From the NCBI RefSeq assembly GCF_001984065.1, contig NZ_LYVP01000019.1, positions 1 through 64,000 on the forward strand: a stretch of DNA of 64,000 nucleotides, written 5' to 3'. The notes beneath the pieces were generated by a model. That model saw nothing but the letters and a program-made list of their open reading frames with translations, made no database searches and was not told the DNA's origin. Each line of letters begins with the position of its first letter. Positions within the stretch are counted from its first letter, which is position 1. Position numbers and translations under genes: made by a program. Below, in pieces: positions 53,400 to 62,698 of the stretch. The stretch comes from Pseudomonas sp. KK4. Lineage in GTDB: Bacteria > Pseudomonadota > Gammaproteobacteria > Pseudomonadales > Pseudomonadaceae.

Positions 53400-53771
53400 A
53401 TGAAAATCCTCATCGTTGATGACTTCTCAACGATGCGGCGGATCATAAAAAACCTGTTGCGTGACCTTGGGTTCACCAACACGGTCGAGGCTGACGATGG
53501 CACTACCGCCATCCCGGTCCTCAACAGCGGGAGCATCGACTTTCTGGTAACGGACTGGAACATGCCAGGCATGACCGGTATCGATCTGCTGCGCCATGTG
53601 CGCGCCGATGAAAAGCTCAAGCACCTGCCGGTGCTGATGGTGACCGCCGAAGCCAAGCGCGAGCAGATCATCGAAGCGGCCCAGGCCGGTGTTAACGGCT
53701 ATGTGGTCAAACCCTTCACGGCCCAGGCGTTGAAAGAAAAAATCGAGAAGATTTTCGAACGCATTGGTTGA
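53400..53771 (+). CDS. cheY: Chemotaxis response regulator CheY
   Basis: Single receiver domain, 123 residues. The phospho-accepting D52 is in [13 protein letters not shown], with acidic D7/D8 and K in VVKPFTAQ. Phosphorylated by CheA, it binds the FliM peptide and reverses the motor. The ATG at 53400 matches homologues; an in-frame TTG at 53388 (adding four residues) is better spaced from the GGAGG site and may be the true start. cheZ follows after 19 bases. Confidence 0.94.
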   Translation: MKILIVDDFSTMRRIIKNLLRDLGFTNTVEADDGTTAIPVLNSGSIDFLVTDWNMPGMTGIDLLRHVRADEKLKHLPVLMVTAEAKREQIIEAAQAGVNGYVVKPFTAQALKEKIEKIFERIG

Positions 53772-53790
53772 TCTGCGCCACGGGGGAGCT

Positions 53791-54579
53791 ATGGGGCATA
53801 ACGAATCTTCGCAGGGCGATTTTGAATCGACCCTGAAAAAACACGCCGTCGAACTGGTCGCCAGCCTTGAAAAGGGCAGGTTCGGCGATGCTGTGCAATT
53901 GATCCATGAGCTCAACCAGACCCGTGACCGCGGCCTGTATCAGGAAGTGGGCAAGCTCACCCGCGAGCTGCACAGCGCGATCGTCAATTTCCAGATTGAC
54001 CCGCACATGCCGCAAGCCGAGGAAGTGTCCCAGATCACCGACGCCACCGAGCGTCTGGGGTATGTGGTCAAGCTGACCGAGGCCGCGGCCAACCGCACCA
54101 TGGACCTGGTGGAAAACGCCACGCCGCTGGTCAACCGCCTGAGCGATGAAGCCCAGGCGCTGAGCACCGACTGGGGCCGGTTCATGCGTCGCGAAGTCGG
54201 GGCTGAAGAGTTCCGCGAGCTGGCCCGGCGCGTCGACGCGTTCCTGGCGCGCAGCAGCGAGGACGGTCGCGCGGTGTCGAGCAACCTCAACGACATCCTG
54301 CTGGCTCAGGATTACCAGGACCTCACCGGTCAGGTGATCAAGCGTGTGACCCAACTGGTCACCGAAGTCGAAAGCAACTTGCTCAAGCTCGTACTCATGG
54401 CCAGCCAGGTGGACCGTTTTGCGGGCATCGAGCATGACCGTGCGGCGATGCTTGCAGAAAAAGATCCACAAAAACATCTCTCTCAGGGTGAAGGTCCGCA
54501 GATTCATGCCGATAAAAGAGAAGACGTTGTGTCCGGTCAGGACGATGTGGACGATTTGTTATCCAGCCTTGGATTTTAG
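53791..54579 (+). CDS. cheZ: CheY phosphatase CheZ
   Basis: Cytoplasmic phosphatase of 262 residues, mainly helical. The catalytic glutamine lies in the typical DILLAQDYQDLTGQVIKR segment. The C-terminal peptide (DDVDDLLSSLGF) is the CheY-binding tail. It removes phosphate from CheY to end a reversal. The ATG at 53791 has GGGGGAG upstream. cheA follows after 51 bases. Confidence 0.95.
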   Translation: MGHNESSQGDFESTLKKHAVELVASLEKGRFGDAVQLIHELNQTRDRGLYQEVGKLTRELHSAIVNFQIDPHMPQAEEVSQITDATERLGYVVKLTEAAANRTMDLVENATPLVNRLSDEAQALSTDWGRFMRREVGAEEFRELARRVDAFLARSSEDGRAVSSNLNDILLAQDYQDLTGQVIKRVTQLVTEVESNLLKLVLMASQVDRFAGIEHDRAAMLAEKDPQKHLSQGEGPQIHADKREDVVSGQDDVDDLLSSLGF

Positions 54580-54630
54580 ATTTGGATCCTGGGTTTTTTG
54601 GGTTTTTAGACCTGTAGGAGCACACCCTTA

Positions 54631-56916
54631 ATGAGCTTCGGCGCCGATGAAGAGATCCTTCAGGATTTCCTGGTTGAGGCCGGCGAGATTCTAGAGCAAC
54701 TGTCCGAGCAACTGGTCGAGCTGGAAAGCCGCCCGGATGATGCGGACTTGCTCAATGCAATTTTTCGCGGTTTTCACACTGTAAAAGGGGGCGCCGGCTT
54801 CCTCCAGCTCAATGAGTTGGTGGAATGCTGTCACATCGCCGAGAACGTATTCGACATCCTGCGCAAGGGTGAGCGTCGCGTTGACTCGGAGTTGATGGAC
54901 GTGGTTCTCGAAGCACTGGACGCGGTGAACAGCATGTTCAGCGAAGTCCGTGAACGTGGCCCGATCACTGCGGCCACGCCTGAATTGCTCGCTGCCCTGG
55001 CCCGTCTGGCCGAGCCGCAAAGTGCCGACGAGGTCGCCGCCGCACCGGTCGCGGAAATCGTTGAAGCGCCTGTGGCGGAAAGCGAATCGGTCGACATCAC
55101 CGACAATGAATTCGAACAACTGCTGGACTCGCTGAACGCCGTCAAGGCCCAGGCCGAGGGCACAGCGGTCGCTGCTGCACCTGTCAGCGACAGTGCTGCC
55201 AGCGACGAAATCACCGATGCCGAGTTCGAGTCGTTGCTCGATCAACTGCATGGCAAGGGTCAGTTCGCTGTCGATGCGGTCGTACCGTCCGCCGCGCCGG
55301 CCGCGCCCGAGGCACCGAAAGCCGCGGGCGACAGTTCCGATATCACCGACGACGAATTCGAAGCACTGCTCGACCAGTTGCATGGCAAGGGTAACTTTGC
55401 GGTGGATGCCCTGGAGTCGGCCATCGCTTCGGTCACACCGCCTGCGGCACCCGCCGCCGCCGCGGCCGCCGGCAGCGACCTGATCACCGATAACGAGTTC
55501 GAAGCGCTGCTCGACGAGTTGCACGGTAAAGGCAAGTTCACCGAAGTCGGCCAAGCCACCGGCACCGATGCTTCCGTGGCGACGACAGTGGCCAAGGCCG
55601 CCACGCCAAAACCGGTGGCCAAGGCGCCAGAACCAAAGGCCGAAGCGCCCAAACCCGAAACATCCAAGCCTGCACCGGCACCTGGTGCCGCACCGGCTCC
55701 GACTCGTGCGCCCGCCGCACCGCCTGCGGAAAAACCGGCCAGTGAAGCCGAAACCACCGTGCGGGTCGACACCGCGCGTCTGGACGAAATCATGAACATG
55801 GTCGGCGAACTGGTGCTGGTGCGTAACCGTCTGGTGCGCCTGGGTGCCAACAGCGCCGACGAAGCCATGTCCAAGGCGGTGTCGAACCTCGACGTGGTCA
55901 CCGCCGACCTGCAAACCGCGGTCATGAAGACCCGGATGCAACCAATCAAGAAAGTCTTCGGGCGCTTCCCGCGCCTGGTTCGCGACCTGGCCCGCCAGCT
56001 CAAGAAAGAGATCAACCTGGAACTGGTGGGCGAAGAAACCGACCTCGACAAGAACCTCGTCGAGGCCCTGGCCGACCCGCTGGTCCACTTGGTGCGCAAC
56101 GCGGTCGACCACGGCATCGAGTCGCCGGAAGAACGCGAAGCGTCGGGCAAGGCTCGTGGCGGCAAGGTAATCCTGGCGGCAGAGCAGGAAGGCGACCACA
56201 TCTTGTTGTCGATCTCCGATGACGGCAAGGGCATGGACCCCAACGTGTTGCGTTCCATCGCGGTCAAGCGCGGTGTGATGGATAAGGATGCGGCCGATCG
56301 TCTGAGCGACACCGAATGCTACAACCTGATTTTCGCCCCGGGCTTCTCGACCAAGACCGAGATCTCCGACGTGTCCGGCCGTGGCGTGGGCATGGACGTG
56401 GTGAAGACCAAGATCTCCCAGCTCAACGGCTCGATCAACATCTTCTCGGCCAAGGGCCAGGGTTCGAAGATCGTCATCAAGGTGCCGTTGACCCTGGCGA
56501 TCATGCCGACGCTGATGGTCATGCTCGGTAACCAGGCCTTCGCGTTCCCGCTGGTGAACGTCAACGAGATCTTCCACCTCGATCTGTCGACCACCAACGT
56601 GGTGGATGGCCAGGAAGTGGTGATCGTGCGGGACAAGGCGCTGCCATTGTTCTACCTCAAGCGCTGGCTGGTCAGCTCCGCCGCTCACGAAGAGCAGCGC
56701 GAAGGCCATGTGGTGATCCTCTCGGTGGGCACCCAGCGGATCGGCTTTGTTGTCGATCAACTGGTGGGCCAGGAAGAAGTGGTCATCAAGCCGTTGGGCA
56801 AGATGCTCCAGGGAACCCCGGGCATGTCGGGCGCCACCATCACCGGTGACGGTCGCATTGCGCTGATTCTCGATGTTCCGAGCATGCTCAAGCGTTACGC
56901 CACACGGCGTATTTGA
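54631..56916 (+). CDS. cheA: Chemotaxis histidine kinase CheA
   Basis: Kinase of 761 residues: P1 Hpt domain with H49 (FRGFHTVKGGAGF), a long linker, P3 dimerisation, P4 ATPase (about 490-620, N and G boxes NAVDHGIESPEER, GRGVGMDVVKTK) and P5 CheW-like domain. The linker (about 120-360) contains four repeats of an ITDxEFExLLDxLHGKG pattern at about 156, 194, 238 and 285 and then a Pro/Ala/Lys stretch. Such repeats resemble the LID motif by which Vibrio CheA binds ParP. parC and parP lie downstream in the same cluster. Confidence 0.95.
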   Translation: MSFGADEEILQDFLVEAGEILEQLSEQLVELESRPDDADLLNAIFRGFHTVKGGAGFLQLNELVECCHIAENVFDILRKGERRVDSELMDVVLEALDAVNSMFSEVRERGPITAATPELLAALARLAEPQSADEVAAAPVAEIVEAPVAESESVDITDNEFEQLLDSLNAVKAQAEGTAVAAAPVSDSAASDEITDAEFESLLDQLHGKGQFAVDAVVPSAAPAAPEAPKAAGDSSDITDDEFEALLDQLHGKGNFAVDALESAIASVTPPAAPAAAAAAGSDLITDNEFEALLDELHGKGKFTEVGQATGTDASVATTVAKAATPKPVAKAPEPKAEAPKPETSKPAPAPGAAPAPTRAPAAPPAEKPASEAETTVRVDTARLDEIMNMVGELVLVRNRLVRLGANSADEAMSKAVSNLDVVTADLQTAVMKTRMQPIKKVFGRFPRLVRDLARQLKKEINLELVGEETDLDKNLVEALADPLVHLVRNAVDHGIESPEEREASGKARGGKVILAAEQEGDHILLSISDDGKGMDPNVLRSIAVKRGVMDKDAADRLSDTECYNLIFAPGFSTKTEISDVSGRGVGMDVVKTKISQLNGSINIFSAKGQGSKIVIKVPLTLAIMPTLMVMLGNQAFAFPLVNVNEIFHLDLSTTNVVDGQEVVIVRDKALPLFYLKRWLVSSAAHEEQREGHVVILSVGTQRIGFVVDQLVGQEEVVIKPLGKMLQGTPGMSGATITGDGRIALILDVPSMLKRYATRRI

Positions 56917-56964
56917 TTTCGGTGGAGCGGGGCGACGGGCCTCGCTCCATCTAATGGAGTGTTT

Positions 56965-58089
56965 ATGGCAGTCAAAGTCCTGGTGGTGGACGATTCGGGG
57001 TTTTTCCGCCGCCGCGTCTCGGAAATTCTTTCAGCGGATTCGAATATCCAGGTCGTCGGCACGGCGACCAACGGCAAAGAGGCGATCGATCAGGCGCTGG
57101 CCCTCAAGCCGGACGTGATCACCATGGACTACGAGATGCCGATGATGGATGGCATCACGGCGGTGCGGCACATCATGCAGCGCTGCCCGACTCCGGTCTT
57201 GATGTTTTCCTCGCTGACCCACGAGGGCGCCCGGGTGACCCTGGATGCGCTGGACGCCGGCGCGGTGGACTTCCTGCCGAAGAATTTCGAAGACATCTCG
57301 CGCAACCCCGAGAAGGTCAAGCAACTGCTGTGCGAGAAAATCCTCAGCATTTCCCGCAGCAACCGTCGTGTCAGCAGCTACAGCGCGCCGGCCCCGGTTG
57401 CCGCGCCCGCCCCGACGCCAGCGCCCTCGAGCATCGGCAGTCACGGCAGCAGCGCGCCTGCGCGCCCGGCGCCAATCCCTGCCCGTACGCCTGCCCACGC
57501 ACCGTCCTCGCCGGCGCCGAAACGCAAAGCCTACAAACTGGTGGCCATCGGCACGTCTACCGGCGGCCCGGTGGCCCTGCAGCGGGTACTGACCCAACTG
57601 CCGGCCAACTTCCCGGCACCGATCGTATTGATCCAGCACATGCCCGCCGCGTTCACCAAAGCCTTCGCCGAACGCCTGGACAAGCTGTGCCGCATCAGCG
57701 TCAAGGAAGCCGAGGACGGCGACATCCTGCGTCCGGGCCTGGCCTTGCTCGCACCGGGTGGCAAGCAAATGATGATCGACGGCCGTGGCGCAGTGAAAAT
57801 TCTGCCGGGGGATGAGCGCCTGAATTACAAACCGTGCGTGGACATCACTTTCGGTTCGGCGGCCAAGTCCTACGGTGACAAAGTTCTGGCGGTCGTGTTG
57901 ACCGGCATGGGCGCCGACGGTCGTGAAGGCGCGCGCCTGCTCAAGCAGGGTGGCAGTTCGATCTGGGCCCAGGACGAAGCCAGCTGCGTGATCTACGGCA
58001 TGCCGATGGCGATCGTCAAAGCCGAACTCGCCGACGCGGTGTACAGCCTCGACGACATCGGCAAGCACATCGTTGAGGCCTGTATCTGA
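56965..58089 (+). CDS. cheB: Chemotaxis methylesterase CheB
   Basis: Adaptation enzyme of 374 residues that removes methyl groups from, and deamidates, chemoreceptors. The receiver domain has D55 ([12 protein letters not shown]); a Pro/Ala-rich linker (about 130-185) precedes the esterase with the triad in GTSTGGP, IQHMP and GMGADG. ATG at 56965 has AATGGAG upstream. The matching cheR is not in the window. It overlaps motC by one base. Confidence 0.95.
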   Translation: MAVKVLVVDDSGFFRRRVSEILSADSNIQVVGTATNGKEAIDQALALKPDVITMDYEMPMMDGITAVRHIMQRCPTPVLMFSSLTHEGARVTLDALDAGAVDFLPKNFEDISRNPEKVKQLLCEKILSISRSNRRVSSYSAPAPVAAPAPTPAPSSIGSHGSSAPARPAPIPARTPAHAPSSPAPKRKAYKLVAIGTSTGGPVALQRVLTQLPANFPAPIVLIQHMPAAFTKAFAERLDKLCRISVKEAEDGDILRPGLALLAPGGKQMMIDGRGAVKILPGDERLNYKPCVDITFGSAAKSYGDKVLAVVLTGMGADGREGARLLKQGGSSIWAQDEASCVIYGMPMAIVKAELADAVYSLDDIGKHIVEACI

Positions 58090-58829
58090 TGGACGTTCTC
58101 AGCCTTATCGGCATCATCATGGCGTTCGTCGCCATCATCGGCGGCAACTACCTCGAAGGCGGTCACCTCGGTGCACTGGCCAACGGCCCGGCGGCGCTGA
58201 TCGTGCTCGGCGGGACCATCGGTGCGGCGTTGCTGCAATCGCCAATGAGCGCCTTCAAGCGCGCCATGCAGATCCTCGCGTGGATCCTGTTTCCACCGCG
58301 TGTCGACCTGGCCGGCGGTATCGATCGTGTCGTCAACTGGAGCCTCACCGCACGCAAGGAAGGCCTGCTGGGGCTTGAAGGCGTGGCGGATGCCGAACCC
58401 GACAACTATGCGCGCAAAGGCTTGCAACTGCTGGTCGACGGCGCCGAGCCGGAAGCCATTCGCAGCATTCTGGAAGTGGATTTCTACACCCAGGAAGCCC
58501 GGGACATTGAAGCGGCCAAAGTTTTCGAAAGCATGGGCGGCTATGCGCCGACCATCGGCATCATCGGTGCGGTGATGGGCCTGATCCACGTGATGGGCAA
58601 CCTGGGTGATCCCTCGCAACTGGGTAACGGCATCGCGGTGGCCTTCGTCGCCACCATCTACGGCGTGGCCAGTGCCAACCTGGTGCTGCTGCCGATTGCC
58701 GCCAAGCTCAAATCCGTTGCTTTGCGCCAGTCGCGTTATCGCGAAATGTTGCTGGAAGGGATCCTGTCGATCGCCGAAGGTGAAAACCCTCGCTCCATTG
58801 AGTTGAAGCTTCAGGGCTTCATGGATTAA
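58089..58829 (+). CDS. motC: Flagellar stator protein MotC
   Basis: MotA-type stator subunit of 246 residues with four helices; the cytoplasmic loop lies between helices 2 and 3 and contains charged residues that meet FliG. The GYAPTIGIIGAVMGLIHVM segment is typical. With MotD it forms a second H+-driven stator besides MotAB (elsewhere); in P. aeruginosa MotCD drives swarming. It overlaps the cheB stop. Confidence 0.93.
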   Translation: MDVLSLIGIIMAFVAIIGGNYLEGGHLGALANGPAALIVLGGTIGAALLQSPMSAFKRAMQILAWILFPPRVDLAGGIDRVVNWSLTARKEGLLGLEGVADAEPDNYARKGLQLLVDGAEPEAIRSILEVDFYTQEARDIEAAKVFESMGGYAPTIGIIGAVMGLIHVMGNLGDPSQLGNGIAVAFVATIYGVASANLVLLPIAAKLKSVALRQSRYREMLLEGILSIAEGENPRSIELKLQGFMD

Positions 58830-58841
58830 GGGAATAAGCTC

Positions 58842-59732
58842 ATGGCCCGTCGTCGCCAGCATGAAGAGCACGTAAACCATGAACGTTGGCTGGTTTCCTA
58901 TGCCGACTTCATCACGCTGCTGTTCGCCTTTTTCGTGGTGATGTACTCCATCTCGTCGATCAACGAGGGCAAGTACAAGGTCATTTCCCAGGCGTTGCTC
59001 GGGGTCTTCACTGACGTCGATCGCTCGCTCAAGCCGATCCCCATTGGCGAAGAACGGCCCAAGACCGTGACCCCGGCCAAGCCGTTGGTCAAGGACAGTG
59101 AGCAGGTCGATGCCGGGGTGGCCGGTGCGAGCGATCCTTTGAAAAGCATCGCCGATGACATCAGCGCGGCGTTCGGCGACCTGATCAGCTCCAACCAGAT
59201 GACCGTGCGCGGCAATGAGTTGTGGGTCGAGATCGAACTCAACTCCAGCCTGTTGTTCGGCAGCGGCGATGCCATGCCCAGCGACATCGCGTTCAACATC
59301 ATCGACAAGGTCGCGGCGATCCTCAAACCGTTCGATAACCCGATTCACGTCGAAGGCTTCACTGACGACCAACCGATCCGCACCGCGCAATACCCGACCA
59401 ACTGGGAATTGTCCTCGGCCCGTTCGGCGAGCATCGTGCGCATGCTGGCGATGCAAGGGGTCAACCCCAGCCGCCTGGCGTCCGTGGGTTACGGGGAGTT
59501 TCAGCCGGTGGCCAATAACGCCACTGCCGAGGGGCGCGCACGCAACCGCCGCGTGGTGCTGGTGGTGTCGCGCAATCTCGATGTGCGACGCAGCCTGACC
59601 GGCACCGGTACCGCTCATACGACGCCCGATGCGGCATTGAAGCGGGCTGGCACACAAACTGCACCGACCCCGGTCAAGTCGCCGGTACGCGAGAGCTCCG
59701 TCAATTCTCCGTCACCCGCATTAACACGTTGA
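58842..59732 (+). CDS. motD: Flagellar stator protein MotD
   Basis: MotB-type subunit of 296 residues. One N-terminal helix (about 20-42) contains the ion-binding aspartate in SYADFITLLFAFFVVMYS. The periplasmic OmpA-like domain (about 130-250, HVEGFTDDQPI) anchors the stator to peptidoglycan. The C-terminal 45 residues are Thr/Pro/Ser-rich and look disordered. It lies 12 bases after motC. Confidence 0.94.
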   Translation: MARRRQHEEHVNHERWLVSYADFITLLFAFFVVMYSISSINEGKYKVISQALLGVFTDVDRSLKPIPIGEERPKTVTPAKPLVKDSEQVDAGVAGASDPLKSIADDISAAFGDLISSNQMTVRGNELWVEIELNSSLLFGSGDAMPSDIAFNIIDKVAAILKPFDNPIHVEGFTDDQPIRTAQYPTNWELSSARSASIVRMLAMQGVNPSRLASVGYGEFQPVANNATAEGRARNRRVVLVVSRNLDVRRSLTGTGTAHTTPDAALKRAGTQTAPTPVKSPVRESSVNSPSPALTR

Positions 59733-59775
59733 GCTATTTCTCGGCCGACCCGTTCGACCGGGAGGAACAATCCGA

Positions 59776-60564
59776 ATGAGAGTCTGGGCAGTTGCCAATC
59801 AAAAGGGTGGTGTTGGTAAAACCACTTCCTCCATCGCTTTAGCCGGATTGCTGGCCGAGGCGGGCAAGCGCGTGGTCGTGGTCGACCTCGACCCCCACGG
59901 CTCGATGACCAGTTATTTCGGGTACGACCCCGACAGCCTGGAACACAGCAACTACGATCTGTTCCTGCACAAGGGCAGCGTGCCCCAGGGCCTGCCCGGG
60001 CAATTGCTGCTGTCGACCAGTGATCCACTGATTTCCCTGTTGCCGTCGAGTACTGCACTGGCAACCCTCGAGCGCCAGTCGCCGGGCCAGAGCGGCCTGG
60101 GCCTGGTGATCGCCAAGAGCCTGGCGCAACTGTGGCAGGACTTCGATTACGCGGTCATCGACAGCCCGCCGCTGCTCGGCGTGCTGATGGTCAACGCCCT
60201 GGCGGCGAGCCAGCAACTGGTGATCCCGGTGCAGACCGAGCACCTGGCCGTCAAGGGCCTGGAGCGCATGGTCAATACCCTGGCGATGATCAATCGCTCA
60301 CGCAAACAGGCACTGCCATTCACCATCGTGCCGACGCTGTTCGACCGCCGCACCCAAGCCTCCCTCGGTACGTTGCGGGTGTTGCGCGACAAGTTTCCGG
60401 ATGAGATCTGGCAGGGCTACATCCCGGTGGACACGCGCCTGCGCGATGCCAGCCGCGCCGGGGTGACGCCTTCGCAATTCGACGGCAAGAGCCGTGGCGT
60501 GCTGGCCTACCGTGCGCTGCTCAAGCATCTGCTTGCCGCGCAACTCGTCGCGCAGGTGGCCTGA
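59776..60564 (+). CDS. parC: ParA-like ATPase for chemosensory array placement
   Basis: ParA/MinD family ATPase of 262 residues with deviant Walker A KGGVGKTT (10-17). In Vibrio and pseudomonads the homologue (ParC; PA1462) localises chemotaxis arrays to the pole and partitions them at division together with ParP. The sequence runs AVANQKGGVGKTTSSIALAGL and then VVDLDPHGSMTSYFG. It lies between motD and parP, a fixed order in Pseudomonas. A REP separates it from parP. Confidence 0.88.
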   Translation: MRVWAVANQKGGVGKTTSSIALAGLLAEAGKRVVVVDLDPHGSMTSYFGYDPDSLEHSNYDLFLHKGSVPQGLPGQLLLSTSDPLISLLPSSTALATLERQSPGQSGLGLVIAKSLAQLWQDFDYAVIDSPPLLGVLMVNALAASQQLVIPVQTEHLAVKGLERMVNTLAMINRSRKQALPFTIVPTLFDRRTQASLGTLRVLRDKFPDEIWQGYIPVDTRLRDASRAGVTPSQFDGKSRGVLAYRALLKHLLAAQLVAQVA

Positions 60565-60578
60565 CATGACCATGATCC

Positions 60579-60681
60579 CTGTAGGAGCGAGCTTGCTCGC
60601 GAAGATCGTCAACGATGACACGAAAAACCTGACACCCCGTGACGCTTTCAGGTTCATTGCGAGCCTGCTCGCGCCTGCAGG
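60579..60681. repeat. REP inverted pair inside the parC-parP gap
   Basis: CTGTAGGAGCGAGCTTGCTCGCGAA and its looser inverse GCGAGCCTGCTCGCGCCTGCAGG. The right arm ends only about ten bases before parP; its GCAGG supplies the most likely ribosome site of that gene. Confidence 0.8.
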
Positions 60682-60690
60682 TGCGTGCGC

Positions 60691-61602
60691 ATGAACCGGC
60701 CATTGAAAACCACATCACGCCCGCAACTGGCCTTGCAGTCCTACCTGGACAGCCTGCTGCAGGAAGTGACCGAGGAAATGGCGCTGCCCCCGGAGACAGT
60801 GACCGAGGAGATCGCCACCGAAGCGGTACTGGACGAATTCCAGGCAGCGGTGCTCGAAGAGCAGGCCCGGGATGCCGCCGCGGCCGCGCCGGTGCGAGCC
60901 TCGGTAGCGCCGGTGTTCAAGGCGTCGGTGATTGAAGCACCGGCACCTGTCATGGCGCCGGTCTCGACCATCGCTCCGCTGCTGCAAGCCTTGGTGCCGC
61001 CCCCGGCTGAAGTGCAGCCCGTCGCTGTCGAAGTGCAGCAAACCCTGGTGCCGCCCGTCGTCGAAGTGCACCTGCCGCCAAGCAACACGCCGCCACCGGT
61101 TGAGACAGACGGTCGCCCGAGTTGGGCTGCGGAGCCTTTCGAATGCCTGCTGTTCGACGTCGCCGGGTTGACCCTGGCGGTGCCGCTGGTGTGCCTGGGC
61201 TCGATCTACGCCCTGGCTGGCCACGAGTTGACGCCGCTGTTCGGCCAGCCGGAGTGGTTCCTCGGGATCCTGCCGAGCCAGGCCGGCAACCTGAAGGTGC
61301 TCGACACGGCGCGCTGGGTCATGCCCGATCGCTATCGCGACGATTTCAAGCAGGGGCTGCAATACGTGATCTCGGTCCAGGGCTACGAGTGGGGGCTGGC
61401 GGTGCATCAGGTCAGCCGCTCGTTGCGCCTGGACCCGAACGAAATCAAATGGAGAAGTCATCGAGGTCAGCGGCCATGGCTCGCCGGCACGGTGATTGAA
61501 CACATGTGCGCCTTGCTCGACGTTGCCTCACTGGCCGAGTTGATCGCCAGCGGCGGGGCAAAGCACATGTCCGGCAGTAAGCCGAACCACAAACCGACAT
61601 AA
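60691..61602 (+). CDS. parP: CheW-domain protein ParP
   Basis: Protein of 303 residues: an N-terminal Pro/Ala/Val-rich linker (about 30-145) and a C-terminal CheW-like domain (about 150-285, FECLLFDVAGLTLAVPLV). ParP joins ParC to the chemotaxis array by binding CheA through its CheW-like part and so prevents array loss from the pole. The LID-like repeats of CheA in this window are the expected partner. The ATG at 60691 is within reach of AGGTG at the end of a REP; an in-frame GTG at 60685 is possible. Confidence 0.88.
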   Translation: MNRPLKTTSRPQLALQSYLDSLLQEVTEEMALPPETVTEEIATEAVLDEFQAAVLEEQARDAAAAAPVRASVAPVFKASVIEAPAPVMAPVSTIAPLLQALVPPPAEVQPVAVEVQQTLVPPVVEVHLPPSNTPPPVETDGRPSWAAEPFECLLFDVAGLTLAVPLVCLGSIYALAGHELTPLFGQPEWFLGILPSQAGNLKVLDTARWVMPDRYRDDFKQGLQYVISVQGYEWGLAVHQVSRSLRLDPNEIKWRSHRGQRPWLAGTVIEHMCALLDVASLAELIASGGAKHMSGSKPNHKPT

Positions 61603-61608
61603 CAAACA

Positions 61609-61663
61609 CGCACCGGCGTTCGAATGCCGGTGCACGAAACACACACCGCTAGGGCGGTTTCTT
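61609..61663 (+). other. Two hairpins between parP and cheW
   Basis: GCACCGGC...GCCGGTGC (perfect 8-bp stem, 61610-61633) is followed by ACCGC-TAGG-GCGGT-TTCTT (61645-61663), a weak terminator-like stem. They may slow read-through or stabilise the upstream message before cheW. Confidence 0.45.
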
Positions 61664-61676
61664 GAGGGGACAGGCT

Positions 61677-62162
61677 ATGAATGACAAGGCGACGGCGGCA
61701 AAGGGTTCCGAAGATCCGATCCTGCAATGGGTAACCTTCAAGCTGGACAATGAAACCTACGGCATCAACGTGATGCGCGTTCAGGAAGTGCTGCGCTATA
61801 CCGAAATCGCCCCGGTACCGGGTGCTCCAAGCTACGTGCTGGGCATCATCAACCTGCGCGGCAACGTGGTCACCGTGATCGACACCCGCCAGCGCTTCGG
61901 CCTGATGAATGCCGAAATCAGCGACAACACCCGCATCGTCATCATCGAAGCCGACAAGCAAGTGGTCGGGATCATGGTCGACAGCGTCGCCGAAGTGGTT
62001 TACCTGCGTCAGTCGGAAATCGAAACCGCGCCTAACGTGGGTAACGAAGAATCCGCCAAGTTCATCCAGGGTGTGTGCAACAAGAACAACGAACTGCTGA
62101 TCCTCGTCGAACTGGACAAGATGATGAGCGAAGAAGAATGGTCGGAACTGGAGAGTATCTGA
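61677..62162 (+). CDS. cheW: Chemotaxis coupling protein CheW
   Basis: Protein of 161 residues, one CheW domain (LQWVTFKLDNETYGINVMRVQEV, GIINLRGNVVTVIDTRQRFG). It links receptors to CheA in the array. The ATG at 61677 has TTGAGGGGACAGG upstream. The stop abuts the TTG start of the DUF2802 gene, a constant neighbour in pseudomonads. Confidence 0.95.
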   Translation: MNDKATAAKGSEDPILQWVTFKLDNETYGINVMRVQEVLRYTEIAPVPGAPSYVLGIINLRGNVVTVIDTRQRFGLMNAEISDNTRIVIIEADKQVVGIMVDSVAEVVYLRQSEIETAPNVGNEESAKFIQGVCNKNNELLILVELDKMMSEEEWSELESI

Positions 62163-62555
62163 TTGATTCTCGAGGTTGCGGTCATTGTCCTGTTCCTCTT
62201 CTGGGCAGGCACGCTGGCAATGTTTCTGGCGTACATACGCAGTCAAAAACTGATCGCCGCGCAACAGGCCCAGGGCGATGCGCTGCGTGATCAGCGCATC
62301 AAGGACCTGGCCAAACGCGTGGACGACTATCAGAACGGCAATGTGCGGATGGGCGAGGACCTGCACGAACTGCGTGCCATCGTCGCGCCCCTGCCGGACA
62401 AGCTTGCTCAACTGGAACAACGCGACCCCACCAGCCTGTCGTTCGCCCAGGCGGCGCGATTGGTCGGCATGGGCGCCAGCGTCGATGAGCTGACCCAGTC
62501 CTGCGGCCTGACCCAGGCTGAGGCGGAGTTGATGAGCAAATTGCACAAGAACTGA
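62163..62555 (+). CDS. DUF2802 protein
   Basis: Protein of 130 residues of the DUF2802 family. It has an N-terminal membrane helix (about 3-24, VAVIVLFLFWAGTLAMFLAYI), a coiled-coil region (about 30-80) and a C-terminal helix-turn-helix-like segment (AARLVGMGASVDELTQSCG). It starts at TTG immediately after the cheW stop, so it is likely translated with cheW. Its role is unknown; the conserved place beside cheW suggests a link to motility or array anchoring. Confidence 0.78.
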   Translation: MILEVAVIVLFLFWAGTLAMFLAYIRSQKLIAAQQAQGDALRDQRIKDLAKRVDDYQNGNVRMGEDLHELRAIVAPLPDKLAQLEQRDPTSLSFAQAARLVGMGASVDELTQSCGLTQAEAELMSKLHKN

Positions 62556-62578
62556 TGTTGCGCGTCGTTTGATACACC

Positions 62579-62670
62579 GCCTTCGCGAGCAAGCCCGCTC
62601 CCACCGTTTGACCGAGCTTTTCCTGAAAGAAATGCGGTCCAATGTGGGAGCGGGCTTGCTCGCGAAGGCG
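62579..62670. repeat. REP inverted pair
   Basis: CTTCGCGAGCAAGCCCGCTCCCAC and its inverse GTGGGAGCGGGCTTGCTCGCGAAG, about 40 bases apart, in the opposite order to most pairs here. It lies between the convergent DUF2802 and FlhB-like genes. Confidence 0.85.
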
Positions 62671-62698
62671 ATCTGTCAGGCGCTACCGATCTTGACCT

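Noticed and set aside
54691..56760. Long minus-strand open frame opposite cheA
   Set aside because: Antisense to a complete cheA with all catalytic motifs; its His/Arg/Gly-rich translation is typical of a mirror frame.
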